A stretch of 6,281 bases of DNA from VRUE01 sp046733315. Lineage in GTDB: Bacteria; Actinomycetota; Thermoleophilia; Solirubrobacterales; 70-9. The stretch covers positions 1 through 6,281 of the forward strand of contig JBKPOV010000126.1 in assembly GCA_046733315.1 (NCBI GenBank). The letters run 5' to 3'. Of the stretch, positions 1 through 6,198 are shown piece by piece; within the stretch, counting starts at the first letter, position 1, and the number at the start of each line of letters is the position of its first letter. A program made the position numbers and the translations under genes. The notes below the pieces were generated by a model. It was not told the origin of the DNA, made no database searches, and was given only the letters and a program-made list of their open reading frames with translations.

Positions 1-82
1 AATGGCGTCGGGGGGGGGTACACCAAAACACTCATGCGTGGCGCCCGCCGAGCTTTTTGGAGACCCCACCCCGGACGCCCCC
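1..82 (-). other. Segment of recJ frame without RecJ similarity (possible insertion or junction)
   Basis: The recJ frame stays open here, but residues from about 208 to 234, including PKSSAGATHECFGVPPP, do not resemble the DHH domain continuation I know from the family. I read the other two minus-strand frames: one has a stop, and the other gives residues ending VLVYPPPDAI, again unlike RecJ. A simple frameshift therefore does not explain the loss. Short complementary stretches, CCAAAA at 23-28 and TTTTGG at 55-60, flank the centre. An inserted repeat, a lineage-specific protein insertion, or an assembly artefact at a contig end are all possible. The window edge prevents a decision. Confidence 0.35.
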
Positions 83-702
83 CGCAACGCAGACGCAAGC
101 TTCCACGCCACCCCGGTCCCGCACAGCTCAGCGAACGGGTACCCCTCATCCAGTCCGGGATGCAGAACCAGGCAATCCGGCAGCTCCTCGCCAGCCTGGT
201 GGTGATCTGTGACGACGACCTCCATCCCCAGCTCCTTGGCCAACTCGACCTCAGCAACGGCCGTGATGCCGCAGTCAGCAGTCAGGATCAGCGCGGTCCC
301 CCGCTCGGCAAGCTTCCGCACGTTCTCCTCACTGAGCCCATAGCCATCAGCAAGCCGATCGGGAATCAACCAGTCGCAGTCGGCATCCAGATCTCTCAGG
401 GTGCTGACCAGAATCGTCGTCGCGCAAACGCCGTCGACGTCGAAGTCGCCGTGCACGGTAATCCGCCGGCCATCTTCGACCGCCCCCAGGACGGTCCCGA
501 CCACCGCCTCCATAGCATCGAACGCTTCAGGCGGATGCCTCTCATCTGCAGCGAGAAAAGCGCGCGCTTCCTCCACGGTCCGATAGCCGCGCCGCACCAG
601 CGCAATAGCCACCGGCTCACTCAGCCCAAGCCCAGCCGCAAGCTCCCTCGCCTCCTCATACGAATAGGCCTCAGCCCTGTAGGCGCTCGCGACTGCTGAC
701 AC
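1..702 (-). CDS. recJ: RecJ single-stranded-DNA-specific 5'-3' exonuclease, N-terminal part (runs off left edge)
   Basis: RecJ is a DHH-superfamily, metal-dependent exonuclease that degrades single-stranded DNA 5' to 3' in recombination and repair. The open frame begins at GTG (702-700), the only start codon after an in-frame TAG at 714-712, and stays open to base 1, giving 234 codons. Visible family motifs are VHGDFDVDG (residues 83-91, motif I with metal-ligand aspartates 86, 88 and 90), TADCGIT (141-147), VTDHHQ (164-169, the DHH motif) and CGTGVAWKL (194-202). RecJ is usually about 550-600 residues, so the DHHA1 and OB parts lie outside the window. No Shine-Dalgarno is evident before the GTG. 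Codon use differs from the other genes: GGG is the commonest glycine codon, and CTT, ATT and GCT are frequent. After about residue 206 the sequence no longer looks like RecJ. The family normally continues soon with a segment like DLVALATVADV, and none of the three minus-strand frames supplies it. Identity is secure; integrity at the left end is not. Confidence 0.9.
   Translation of the reverse strand, partial: MSAVASAYRAEAYSYEEARELAAGLGLSEPVAIALVRRGYRTVEEARAFLAADERHPPEAFDAMEAVVGTVLGAVEDGRRITVHGDFDVDGVCATTILVSTLRDLDADCDWLIPDRLADGYGLSEENVRKLAERGTALILTADCGITAVAEVELAKELGMEVVVTDHHQAGEELPDCLVLHPGLDEGYPFAELCGTGVAWKLASALRGASGVGSPKSSAGATHECFGVPPPDAI
10..18. repeat. Nine-base G homopolymer within the recJ frame
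   Basis: Nine consecutive G on the plus strand (C on the coding strand) encode three prolines in the current recJ frame. Runs of this length are prone to slippage and to sequencing miscounts, so the frame beyond it should be treated with caution. Confidence 0.85.
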
Positions 703-743
703 GCACGGAAGCTACGGCGAGCCGCGGACGCCACCCGAGCTCC

Positions 744-798
744 CCGCTTCCGGTGCGCTTTATCCGGCTATAGACCGGAAAAGGCGCACCGGAAGCGG
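744..798 (-). terminator. Long near-perfect hairpin between the small membrane gene and recJ; probable terminator or attenuator
   Basis: The left arm (744-767) pairs with the right arm (775-798) around a 7-base loop, CTATAGA (768-774). The outer 15 pairs are perfect (CCGCTTCCGGTGCGC with its complement). The remaining nine positions include one G.U wobble (759/783) and one A.A mismatch (762/780). It begins 13 nt after the stop of the small membrane gene and ends 41 nt before the recJ GTG. No U tract follows on either strand, so it is not a textbook intrinsic terminator. GC-rich hairpins without U tracts are often proposed as terminators or as 3'-end-protecting structures in high-GC actinobacteria. 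Because recJ lies downstream on the same strand, it could reduce rather than abolish readthrough. The structure is seen directly; its role is inferred. Confidence 0.7.
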
Positions 799-811
799 CT
801 GGCTGCGTTCG

Positions 812-1078
812 CTACTCGACGGCTTGCTCTTGGCGCAGGCCGATCGCCCAGACGATTGCCAGGCCGATCGCGACGCCGGGGATCGCCGTCAACGCCGTGC
901 CGACATCGGTCTCACCGAGGCCTTTACCGCTGATGATCTCGACGATCCCACCGAAGATAACCGCGCCGATCGTCGCGCCGAGGAAGGCGCCGACGATCCC
1001 CTGCCAGAAGTGATCGGGCAGGAAGACGGTGAAGTGCCAGAGGGCGATCCCCATCATGAACCAGACGAGCAGGGCCAT
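812..1078 (-). CDS. Small glycine-rich three-segment membrane protein, GlsB/YeaQ/YmgE-like
   Basis: This 88-residue protein is almost entirely hydrophobic. It has likely membrane segments at about 2-20, 27-50 and 60-80, a glycine/alanine-rich middle (GIVGAFLGATIGAV, 27-40), a polar link KGLGETDVG (52-60), and a short charged C-terminus. Size, three segments and glycine pattern resemble the GlsB/YeaQ/YmgE (transglycosylase-associated) family, whose biochemical role is poorly defined; the resemblance is by eye. The ATG (1078-1076) shares one base with the secDF TGA (1080-1078), and a strong Shine-Dalgarno lies seven bases upstream inside secDF. It is therefore probably translated by coupling with secDF. 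A role beside the SecDF translocase is possible from position alone; a general envelope-stress role is equally plausible. The gene is followed by the 744-798 hairpin. Confidence 0.8.
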   Translation of the reverse strand: MALLVWFMMGIALWHFTVFLPDHFWQGIVGAFLGATIGAVIFGGIVEIISGKGLGETDVGTALTAIPGVAIGLAIVWAIGLRQEQAVE

Positions 1079-4017
1079 CAGCGCTTCCTCCCATGTTTGC
1101 GCCGTTGCTGGCGGCGGGCCCGGCGCTTCTCGTTGCGCTCACGGCGGGCGGCGGCGGCCGGATCGACCGCGGGTGGCTCGCCGTTGCTCGACGGCTCGCC
1201 ACCGTCGCCTTCGACTGGCGGCTCGGCCGTTGCGACCGCGCCCGCCTTCGGCTGCGGCTCGCGCTGCGCCGCGACATCTTCCTCGATCTCCACGTCGGTC
1301 TCGGTGTCCTCGCCGAGCATCGCCAGATCTCCCTCGTCGGCAAAGGCGGGGACGCTGCCGTCAGCCGCGACGATCCGCTCGCGGCGGCGAACGAAGCCTG
1401 GCTCGCGTTCCTTCCAGGCGGTCAGCACGGGCGAGGCGATGAAGATCGAGGAGTAGGTACCGGAGATGATCCCGACCATCATCGCGAAGGCGAAGTCCTG
1501 CAGCGTGGCTCCGCCGAAGATCAGCAGCGCGACGACGGAGAGCAGCGTCGTGAAGCTGGTCGCCAGCGAACGGGTCAGCACCTCGCTCATCGAGCGGTTG
1601 ACGATTTGCGAGAAGGCGGCGCGCGGCATGCGCGGCATGTTCTCGCGTATTCGGTCGAAGACGATGATCGTGTCATAGAGCGAGTAACCGAGGATGGTGA
1701 GGAAAGCGGCGACCGTTCCGCTACTCACCTCCCGGCCGGTAAGCGAGTAGACGCCCGCGGTGATCAGGATGTCGTGGAATATCGCGATCAGCACCGGCAC
1801 GGCGAATTTCGGGTCGAAGCGGAAGGCGATGTAGGCGCAGATGATCAGCAGCGAAAAGATCAGCGCGTTGCGGGCGCTGTTGGCGACGGTGGTGCCGAAG
1901 GTGGGTCCGACGCTGGTGCTGTCGAAGCCGTCGGCTTCGATGCCGTACTCGCGCTCGAGCTCCTTCTGCATCTCGTTGATTTGGCTCGGCTCGAGGGTCT
2001 TGGACTGGATCAGGAAGGCGTTGTCGCCGAGCCCCGGGTTGCTCTCCTGCTGGACCTCGCCGCCGGAGATGCCGACACCCTCAAGCGCTTCACGCACGCC
2101 TTCCTCGTCGGTCGGTTTGACCAGCGCCACCTCGACCCTGGTGCCCGACTCGAAGTCGATGCCGAGATTGAGCTGCTTGGTCGCCAGGGCGAGCGCGCCG
2201 ACCAGCAGGATCACGCCCGAGACCGAGAAGAACCAGCGACTCGCCCCCATGAAGTCGAAGTGCCAGCGAACGCCCTGGCGGGTCGCACCGAGGGCGCTCG
2301 GCGAGCGCAGCAGGCGGGTGCGGCTCATCGAGCCAAGCAGCGCCTGGGTGAAGACGACGGCGGTCAGCAGCGAGACGATCGTGCCGACGCCGAGCACGAA
2401 GGCGAAGCCCTTCACCCCGGCGGTGGCGAGGACGAAGAGGACGAAGGCGGTGAGCAGGGTGACGACGTTGGCGTCGATGATCGTCGCGATGCCGCGTCCG
2501 TAGCCAGCGGCGATCGCGCTCGACATCGAGCGTCCAGCCCGCACTTCCTCCTTTATTCGCTCGAAGATGACGATGTTGGAGTCGGCGGTAACGCCGATCG
2601 TCAGCACCAGACCGGCGATCCCCGGCAGCGTCAGGGTGATCGGGATCAGTTTGATCAGGGCGAAGAAGATGACGCCGTAGGCGCCCAGCGCCGTAACCGC
2701 GACCAGGCCGAGGAAGCGATAGAAGATCAGCAGGAAGAGGACGGTGAGGATCAGGCCGATGATTCCGGCCCTGATTCCCTGGTGCAGCGCTTCCGATCCC
2801 AGGGTGGCTGAGACCTGCGACTGACTGATCAGGTTGAGGTTGATCGGCAGTGCGCCGCGCTGCAGGAAGCTGGCCAGGTCCTGGGCCTCGCCAGGGCTGT
2901 TGAAGCCGCCGGAGATCTGGGCGCCGGTGCGACCGTCGATGCCGTCTGGGTTCGCCGCGTAGTTGATGATCGGCCGCGTCTTGACTTCGTTGTCGAGGAC
3001 GACGGCGAAGTGACCCGACGTTTCTTCGGCCGATTGTTCGTTGCTCGGTCCGATCGCTGAGGCGGCGCCGCGCTGGGCGATCCGGCGGGTTACTTCCTGG
3101 AAGTTCTTGCGACCGTCGTCGGTAAAGCCGAAGGTGACGTTGGGAGCACCGGTAGTTTCTTCGAATTCCTGCTTCGGCCGGGTGATTTCCGTACCCGAGA
3201 GGGCCGGGTTGTCTTTCAGCGCGAACCAGCCGGGCTCGGCGTTTTCAAGAACCTGGCCCTGAGCGTCGCTGGGCTTTTCGGAGACGACGATCGTGCCCTG
3301 GGGAACCTTGACGACCACCCCTGAATCGGCTGGCCGTTTTCTACCGCTGGGAGAGAGGAAGAGATCTTCTCTGGTGAACTCCGGCCCATCGATCAGCTTG
3401 TGCGGTTCTTCCTTCTCGAACAGGTAGAAGGTCGCTGCCTGGCTGCAGTTTTCGCAGTCCGGCTGCGGCTTCTGTTCGGAAGCCAACTTGGCGGCGGCGT
3501 ACTCGGTGGGATAAGCGCCAGCAATGAGGAGTTGCTGATCAGCCCGCCCAGTGGGACTGCGTCCCGCTTCTTTCCATTCTTCGGTCGCTTCGGTGAGTGG
3601 ACCGTTCGGCGGTTCTTTGCCAGGATGGCCGCCGATCGCGAACTCGCGGCCGATCAGGTTCGGTTCCCAGTCGAAGAAGAAGAGGCGGGCCGGCTTGGTC
3701 GCGCATTCGGTCGCCTTGCCGACGCTGGTCGCTCCCGGGATGCCGACCTGGATCTGGTCGCTTCCCACCCGCGAGACCTCGATCTCCGAGACGCCCAGCT
3801 GATCGCAGCCGGAGCGGATGATGTCGACCGCCCTTTCCATCGAGCCGTTGTCGATGGTCGGCTGCTGCGGAGTCGGGCGACCCTGGAGGACAAGCTGCAC
3901 ACCACCCTTGAGGTCGAGCCCCAGCTTCGTTTCCTTGCTGGCGACGACGAGAGCCGAGACGACGATCAGACCGAGGACGAAAAGCAGGACGAAGAGGTGT
4001 CTGCGCCTTTTGCCCAC
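1078..4017 (-). CDS. secDF: Fused protein translocase subunit SecDF
   Basis: SecDF is a proton-driven membrane motor that assists SecYEG in late steps of protein export. This 979-residue protein fuses SecD (about 1-562) and SecF (about 590-870), with 12 likely membrane segments. The SecD part has a signal-anchor helix (7-26), LGLDLKGG (32-39), a large extracytoplasmic region to about 405, and five further helices carrying TADSNIVIFERIKEE (477-491), with D479 in the position of the conserved membrane aspartate. The SecF part has LGIDFESG (618-625), SVGPTFG (702-708) and GYSLYDTIIVFDRIREN (777-793). The extracytoplasmic region is enlarged and contains a CxxC pair (C188, C191). The C-terminal tail (about 880-979) is acidic, then Pro/Ala/Gly-rich, then strongly basic, and should be cytoplasmic. 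B. subtilis SecDF is about 737 residues, so this one is long. The start is GTG; GAGG at 4029-4026, overlapping the upstream stop, is 8 nt away. The gene starts 10 nt after the zinc-ribbon/PAS gene. Confidence 0.95.
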   Translation of the reverse strand: MGKRRRHLFVLLFVLGLIVVSALVVASKETKLGLDLKGGVQLVLQGRPTPQQPTIDNGSMERAVDIIRSGCDQLGVSEIEVSRVGSDQIQVGIPGATSVGKATECATKPARLFFFDWEPNLIGREFAIGGHPGKEPPNGPLTEATEEWKEAGRSPTGRADQQLLIAGAYPTEYAAAKLASEQKPQPDCENCSQAATFYLFEKEEPHKLIDGPEFTREDLFLSPSGRKRPADSGVVVKVPQGTIVVSEKPSDAQGQVLENAEPGWFALKDNPALSGTEITRPKQEFEETTGAPNVTFGFTDDGRKNFQEVTRRIAQRGAASAIGPSNEQSAEETSGHFAVVLDNEVKTRPIINYAANPDGIDGRTGAQISGGFNSPGEAQDLASFLQRGALPINLNLISQSQVSATLGSEALHQGIRAGIIGLILTVLFLLIFYRFLGLVAVTALGAYGVIFFALIKLIPITLTLPGIAGLVLTIGVTADSNIVIFERIKEEVRAGRSMSSAIAAGYGRGIATIIDANVVTLLTAFVLFVLATAGVKGFAFVLGVGTIVSLLTAVVFTQALLGSMSRTRLLRSPSALGATRQGVRWHFDFMGASRWFFSVSGVILLVGALALATKQLNLGIDFESGTRVEVALVKPTDEEGVREALEGVGISGGEVQQESNPGLGDNAFLIQSKTLEPSQINEMQKELEREYGIEADGFDSTSVGPTFGTTVANSARNALIFSLLIICAYIAFRFDPKFAVPVLIAIFHDILITAGVYSLTGREVSSGTVAAFLTILGYSLYDTIIVFDRIRENMPRMPRAAFSQIVNRSMSEVLTRSLATSFTTLLSVVALLIFGGATLQDFAFAMMVGIISGTYSSIFIASPVLTAWKEREPGFVRRRERIVAADGSVPAFADEGDLAMLGEDTETDVEIEEDVAAQREPQPKAGAVATAEPPVEGDGGEPSSNGEPPAVDPAAAARRERNEKRRARRQQRRKHGRKR
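1086..1092 (-). promoter_or_regulatory. Strong ribosome binding site for the small membrane gene, inside secDF
   Basis: The minus strand reads GGGAGGA here, seven bases before the ATG at 1078. It is the best Shine-Dalgarno match in the window. It lies within the last codons of secDF and supports the 1078 start and independent or re-initiated translation after SecDF. Confidence 0.75.
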
Positions 4018-4025
4018 GGCTCGTG

Positions 4026-4029
4026 CCTC
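4026..4029 (-). promoter_or_regulatory. Ribosome binding site for secDF, overlapping the upstream stop codon
   Basis: The minus strand reads TGAGG at 4030-4026: the TGA stop of the zinc-ribbon/PAS gene merges into a GAGG Shine-Dalgarno core. It sits 8 nt before the GTG at 4017. It supports the GTG start and suggests re-initiation by ribosomes finishing the upstream gene. Confidence 0.55.
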
Positions 4030-4504
4030 AGCCCTCTGGGGTGAGGACGATCAGCAGTCCCCCGTCATCGTCATAAGCGGGAAAGACGTCGGCAACCGCC
4101 TCCGCCGGGATATCGCCCTCCGCATTCACCGAGACGCGCTTGCCCAGCGAGCGCACTCCCCACTCCAGGGAAGTTGCAATCGGATCTGCCGCGCCCTCAC
4201 GGTCGTCGGGCACCTTGGCCTCCTCGCGCCACTGCAGGCCGAGGACCTCCTGCACGGGACGTCCGATCACATCCTCGTCGGTCAGCCCGGTCAGCTCGAA
4301 GCTGCCGCGGCCGGCGTCGATTACCCGGGCTTGCTGATCGCAGACGAAGAAGGCTGCGTTGGGCGCCGGGTAGTAGTCGTCGAGAAGCTCGAAGACGAAG
4401 CCGAAACCGCATTTGGAGCAACCCTTGGGACGGGCGCTGAAGCCCGCGGTGCGCTCAGCGCTGACCTCCCTGTGGCCGCAGTTGGGGCAGATGAAGAACG
4501 GCAT
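4028..4504 (-). CDS. Zinc-ribbon plus PAS-domain protein of unknown function
   Basis: A 158-residue soluble protein with two parts. Residues 1-35 form a four-cysteine zinc ribbon: CPNC (C6, C9) and CSKC (C29, C32). Residues from about 43 to 157 look like one complete PAS fold: PNAAFFVCDQQARVID (47-62) as the first strands, then SFELTGLTDEDVIGRPVQEVLGL (68-90) with the usual G-x-P turn. A final hydrophobic strand, GGLLIVLTP (148-156), closes the fold. No kinase, cyclase or DNA-binding output domain is present, so any output would have to come from a partner protein. The ligand cannot be predicted. It starts 15 nt after ruvB and ends 10 nt before secDF, the place where yajC is found in many genomes, but it has no membrane segment and no YajC similarity. 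The start is ATG, preceded directly by a run of six G; a good Shine-Dalgarno is not clear. The domain calls are by eye; the function is unknown. Confidence 0.85.
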   Translation of the reverse strand: MPFFICPNCGHREVSAERTAGFSARPKGCSKCGFGFVFELLDDYYPAPNAAFFVCDQQARVIDAGRGSFELTGLTDEDVIGRPVQEVLGLQWREEAKVPDDREGAADPIATSLEWGVRSLGKRVSVNAEGDIPAEAVADVFPAYDDDGGLLIVLTPEG

Positions 4505-4519
4505 CCCCCCGCAGGTTAC

Positions 4520-5605
4520 TCAGAAGAGGCTGTTCGCTCCTTCGGGCACGGGCAGGCCGAGGTGCTCGTAGGCCCTGGGCGTGATCACCCTCCCCCGCGG
4601 AGTCCGCTTCAGCAAGCCCTGTTGGAGCAGATACGGCTCGAGCACGTCCTCGATCGTGTCGGCCTCCTCGCCGATCGCGACGGCGAGCGTGGAGAGCCCG
4701 ACGGGCCCTCCGGCGAACTTGGTCGCGACCACGTCGAGCAGCGCTCGATCGCTGCGGTCGAGGCCGCCGGCGTCTACCTCGAGCATCGCCAGGGCGGCGT
4801 CGGCGACCTCGGCGTCGATTGGACCGCGCTCTTTGACCTGGGCAAAGTCCCGTACCCGCTTGAGCAGGCGGTTGGCGACGCGCGGCGTGCCGCGCGACCG
4901 TTCCGCGATTGTCTGCGCCCCCTCGACGTCTATCTCGACACCGAGAATGCCCGCCGAGCGGACGATGATCTCCCCCAGGTGCCCGGGCCCGTAATGCTCG
5001 AGGCGATGCGAGAGGCCAAAGCGGTCGCGCAGCGGCGTCGTCAGCAGCCCCGCGCGGGTGGTGGCGCCGATCAGGGTGAAGGGCGGCAGCGGCAGGGTCA
5101 CCGTGCGGGCGCCGGCTCCTTGACCCAAGACCACGGGCAACTCGCCGTCCTCCATCGCCGGATAGAGGGTCTCCTCAACTGCCCGGCCGAGGCGGTGGAT
5201 CTCATCGACGAAGAAGACGCTGCCCGGCTCCAGGGCCGTGAGGAAGGAGGCGACGTCGGCCTTGCGCTCCAGCGCGGGCCCGGCCGTCTGCACCAGCGGC
5301 ACCCCCATCTCCTCGGCGACGATGTGGGCAAGCGAGGTCTTGCCGAGGCCGGGTGGGCCCGCCAGCAGCACGTGGTCGAGCGGCTCATCGCGACCGCGCG
5401 CCGCCTCGATGAAGATCGAGAGCTGCTCGGTCACCTGCTCCTGGTTGACGAAGTCGGCCAGGGTGCGCGGCCGCAGCGAGCGATCGAGGTCCTCGTCCGG
5501 AGCGTCAGCTCGTGCGTCGTGCACTCGCACGTCATCTGGCGGCGTCTCATCCCCGGGCGGGAACGGCCCGTCGATCCCGGGGGTGCGAATCCGCTTCTCG
5601 CTCAC
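4520..5605 (-). CDS. ruvB: Holliday junction branch migration ATPase RuvB
   Basis: RuvB is the AAA+ hexameric motor that, with RuvA, drives branch migration of Holliday junctions. The 361-residue protein shows Walker A GPPGLGKT (83-90), Walker B FFVDEIHR (131-138), sensor 1 GATTR (180-184), the arginine-finger segment LRDRFG (192-197), sensor 2 RGTPRVANRLLKRVRD (238-253) and the C-terminal winged-helix region ending near TPRGR (335-339). All key motifs are intact. The N-terminus before the conserved DRSLRPRTLADF (41-52) is about 20-25 residues longer than in E. coli, proline- and acid-rich, and probably disordered. The start is GTG (5605-5603), overlapping the ruvA TGA as GTGA, with a GGAG Shine-Dalgarno six bases upstream. 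This argues for the long start and for translational coupling to ruvA. Confidence 0.97.
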   Translation of the reverse strand: MSEKRIRTPGIDGPFPPGDETPPDDVRVHDARADAPDEDLDRSLRPRTLADFVNQEQVTEQLSIFIEAARGRDEPLDHVLLAGPPGLGKTSLAHIVAEEMGVPLVQTAGPALERKADVASFLTALEPGSVFFVDEIHRLGRAVEETLYPAMEDGELPVVLGQGAGARTVTLPLPPFTLIGATTRAGLLTTPLRDRFGLSHRLEHYGPGHLGEIIVRSAGILGVEIDVEGAQTIAERSRGTPRVANRLLKRVRDFAQVKERGPIDAEVADAALAMLEVDAGGLDRSDRALLDVVATKFAGGPVGLSTLAVAIGEEADTIEDVLEPYLLQQGLLKRTPRGRVITPRAYEHLGLPVPEGANSLF

Positions 5606-6198
5606 GCCTTGCTCCGCGATGAGCCGGCTTTGCGCAGGGCCGCGGCGAGCAGTTCCTCGGGGTCCTCACCCTCGATGCCTTCGAGCAGCTGCTCGGCCTC
5701 CAGCGGCGCGTAGCCGAGATTGACCAGGCCGTCGCGGGCGAGACCGCGGGCGTCGGCGCCGTCGACCGCGAGGCCGGCGACCTCTTCCTCAAGCGAGCCG
5801 GCGATCTTCTCGCGCAACTCGACGATGATCCGCTCGGATGTCCTCTTGCCGATTCCGGGGACAGCTTGGAAGCGTTTGGCGTCACCGGCGGCAATCGCGC
5901 GCAGCAGCTCGCGGGCGGGGCCACCGGAGAGCGTCGCCAGCGCCACCTTGGGGCCGACGCCACTGACCGAGATCAACTCGCCGAAGAGATCGCGCTCCTC
6001 CTCGGAGGCGAAGCCGAAGAGGGCAAGGGAGTCCTCGCGGGCGATCAACTCGGCGTGGAGGAAGACCTTTCGGCCGGTCGCCGGTACGGCCTTCAGCGTC
6101 TCGGCTGAAACGGCCAGTCGGTAGCCGACCCCGCCGGTGTCGACGACGACGTGGTCGCGACGTCGCACCATCACCTCGCCCCGCACCGCGGCGATCAT
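5602..6198 (-). CDS. ruvA: Holliday junction DNA-binding protein RuvA
   Basis: RuvA binds four-way junctions as a tetramer or octamer, holds them open and recruits RuvB. The 198-residue length is normal for the family. The N-terminal OB domain (1-63) begins MIAAVRGEV and includes GGVGYRLAV (22-30). It ends in REDSLALFGF (54-63), whose E55 and D56 match the acidic pin of E. coli RuvA. The central domain holds two helix-hairpin-helix motifs, ISVSGVGPKVAL (76-87) and QAVPGIGKRTSERI (111-124). After a linker (about 132-149), residues 150-192 form the small domain III that contacts RuvB. The ATG overlaps the ruvC stop as ATGA, and GAGG lies eight bases upstream. No defect is visible. Confidence 0.97.
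   Translation of the reverse strand: MIAAVRGEVMVRRRDHVVVDTGGVGYRLAVSAETLKAVPATGRKVFLHAELIAREDSLALFGFASEEERDLFGELISVSGVGPKVALATLSGGPARELLRAIAAGDAKRFQAVPGIGKRTSERIIVELREKIAGSLEEEVAGLAVDGADARGLARDGLVNLGYAPLEAEQLLEGIEGEDPEELLAAALRKAGSSRSKA
5612..5615 (-). promoter_or_regulatory. Ribosome binding site deciding the ruvB GTG start
   Basis: GGAG on the minus strand, six bases before the GTG at 5605, lies inside the last codons of ruvA. It supports the GTG that overlaps the ruvA stop over any downstream start that would remove the N-terminal extension. Confidence 0.6.

Noticed and set aside
34..699. 221-codon plus-strand open frame at the left end
   Set aside because: It is antisense to recJ, which carries the DFDVDG and DHH motifs. 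The plus-strand product has no recognisable domain.
703..743. Possible recJ promoter between the hairpin and the GTG
   Set aside because: No -35/-10 pair resembling TTGACA/TATAAT could be found in these 41 bases, and there is no Shine-Dalgarno.
824..1456. Plus-strand frame across the small membrane gene and the secDF tail
   Set aside because: It is an acidic/arginine-rich, low-complexity translation opposite two supported genes, with no ribosome binding site considered convincing.
1623..1640. Tandem nine-base repeat inside secDF
   Set aside because: Two near copies encode the MPRMPR stretch just after the SecF aspartate motif. A duplication this short in GC-rich coding sequence needs no special explanation.
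1093..2811. 572-codon plus-strand open frame
   Set aside because: It lies wholly opposite secDF, whose motifs are unambiguous. Its translation is low-complexity Asp/Glu/Arg/Gly/Gln-rich, the typical mirror of GC-biased codons.
3818..5713. 631-codon plus-strand open frame
   Set aside because: It spans the antisense of secDF's start, the zinc-ribbon/PAS gene and all of ruvB. It shows no family motif and is explained by GC-rich codon bias.
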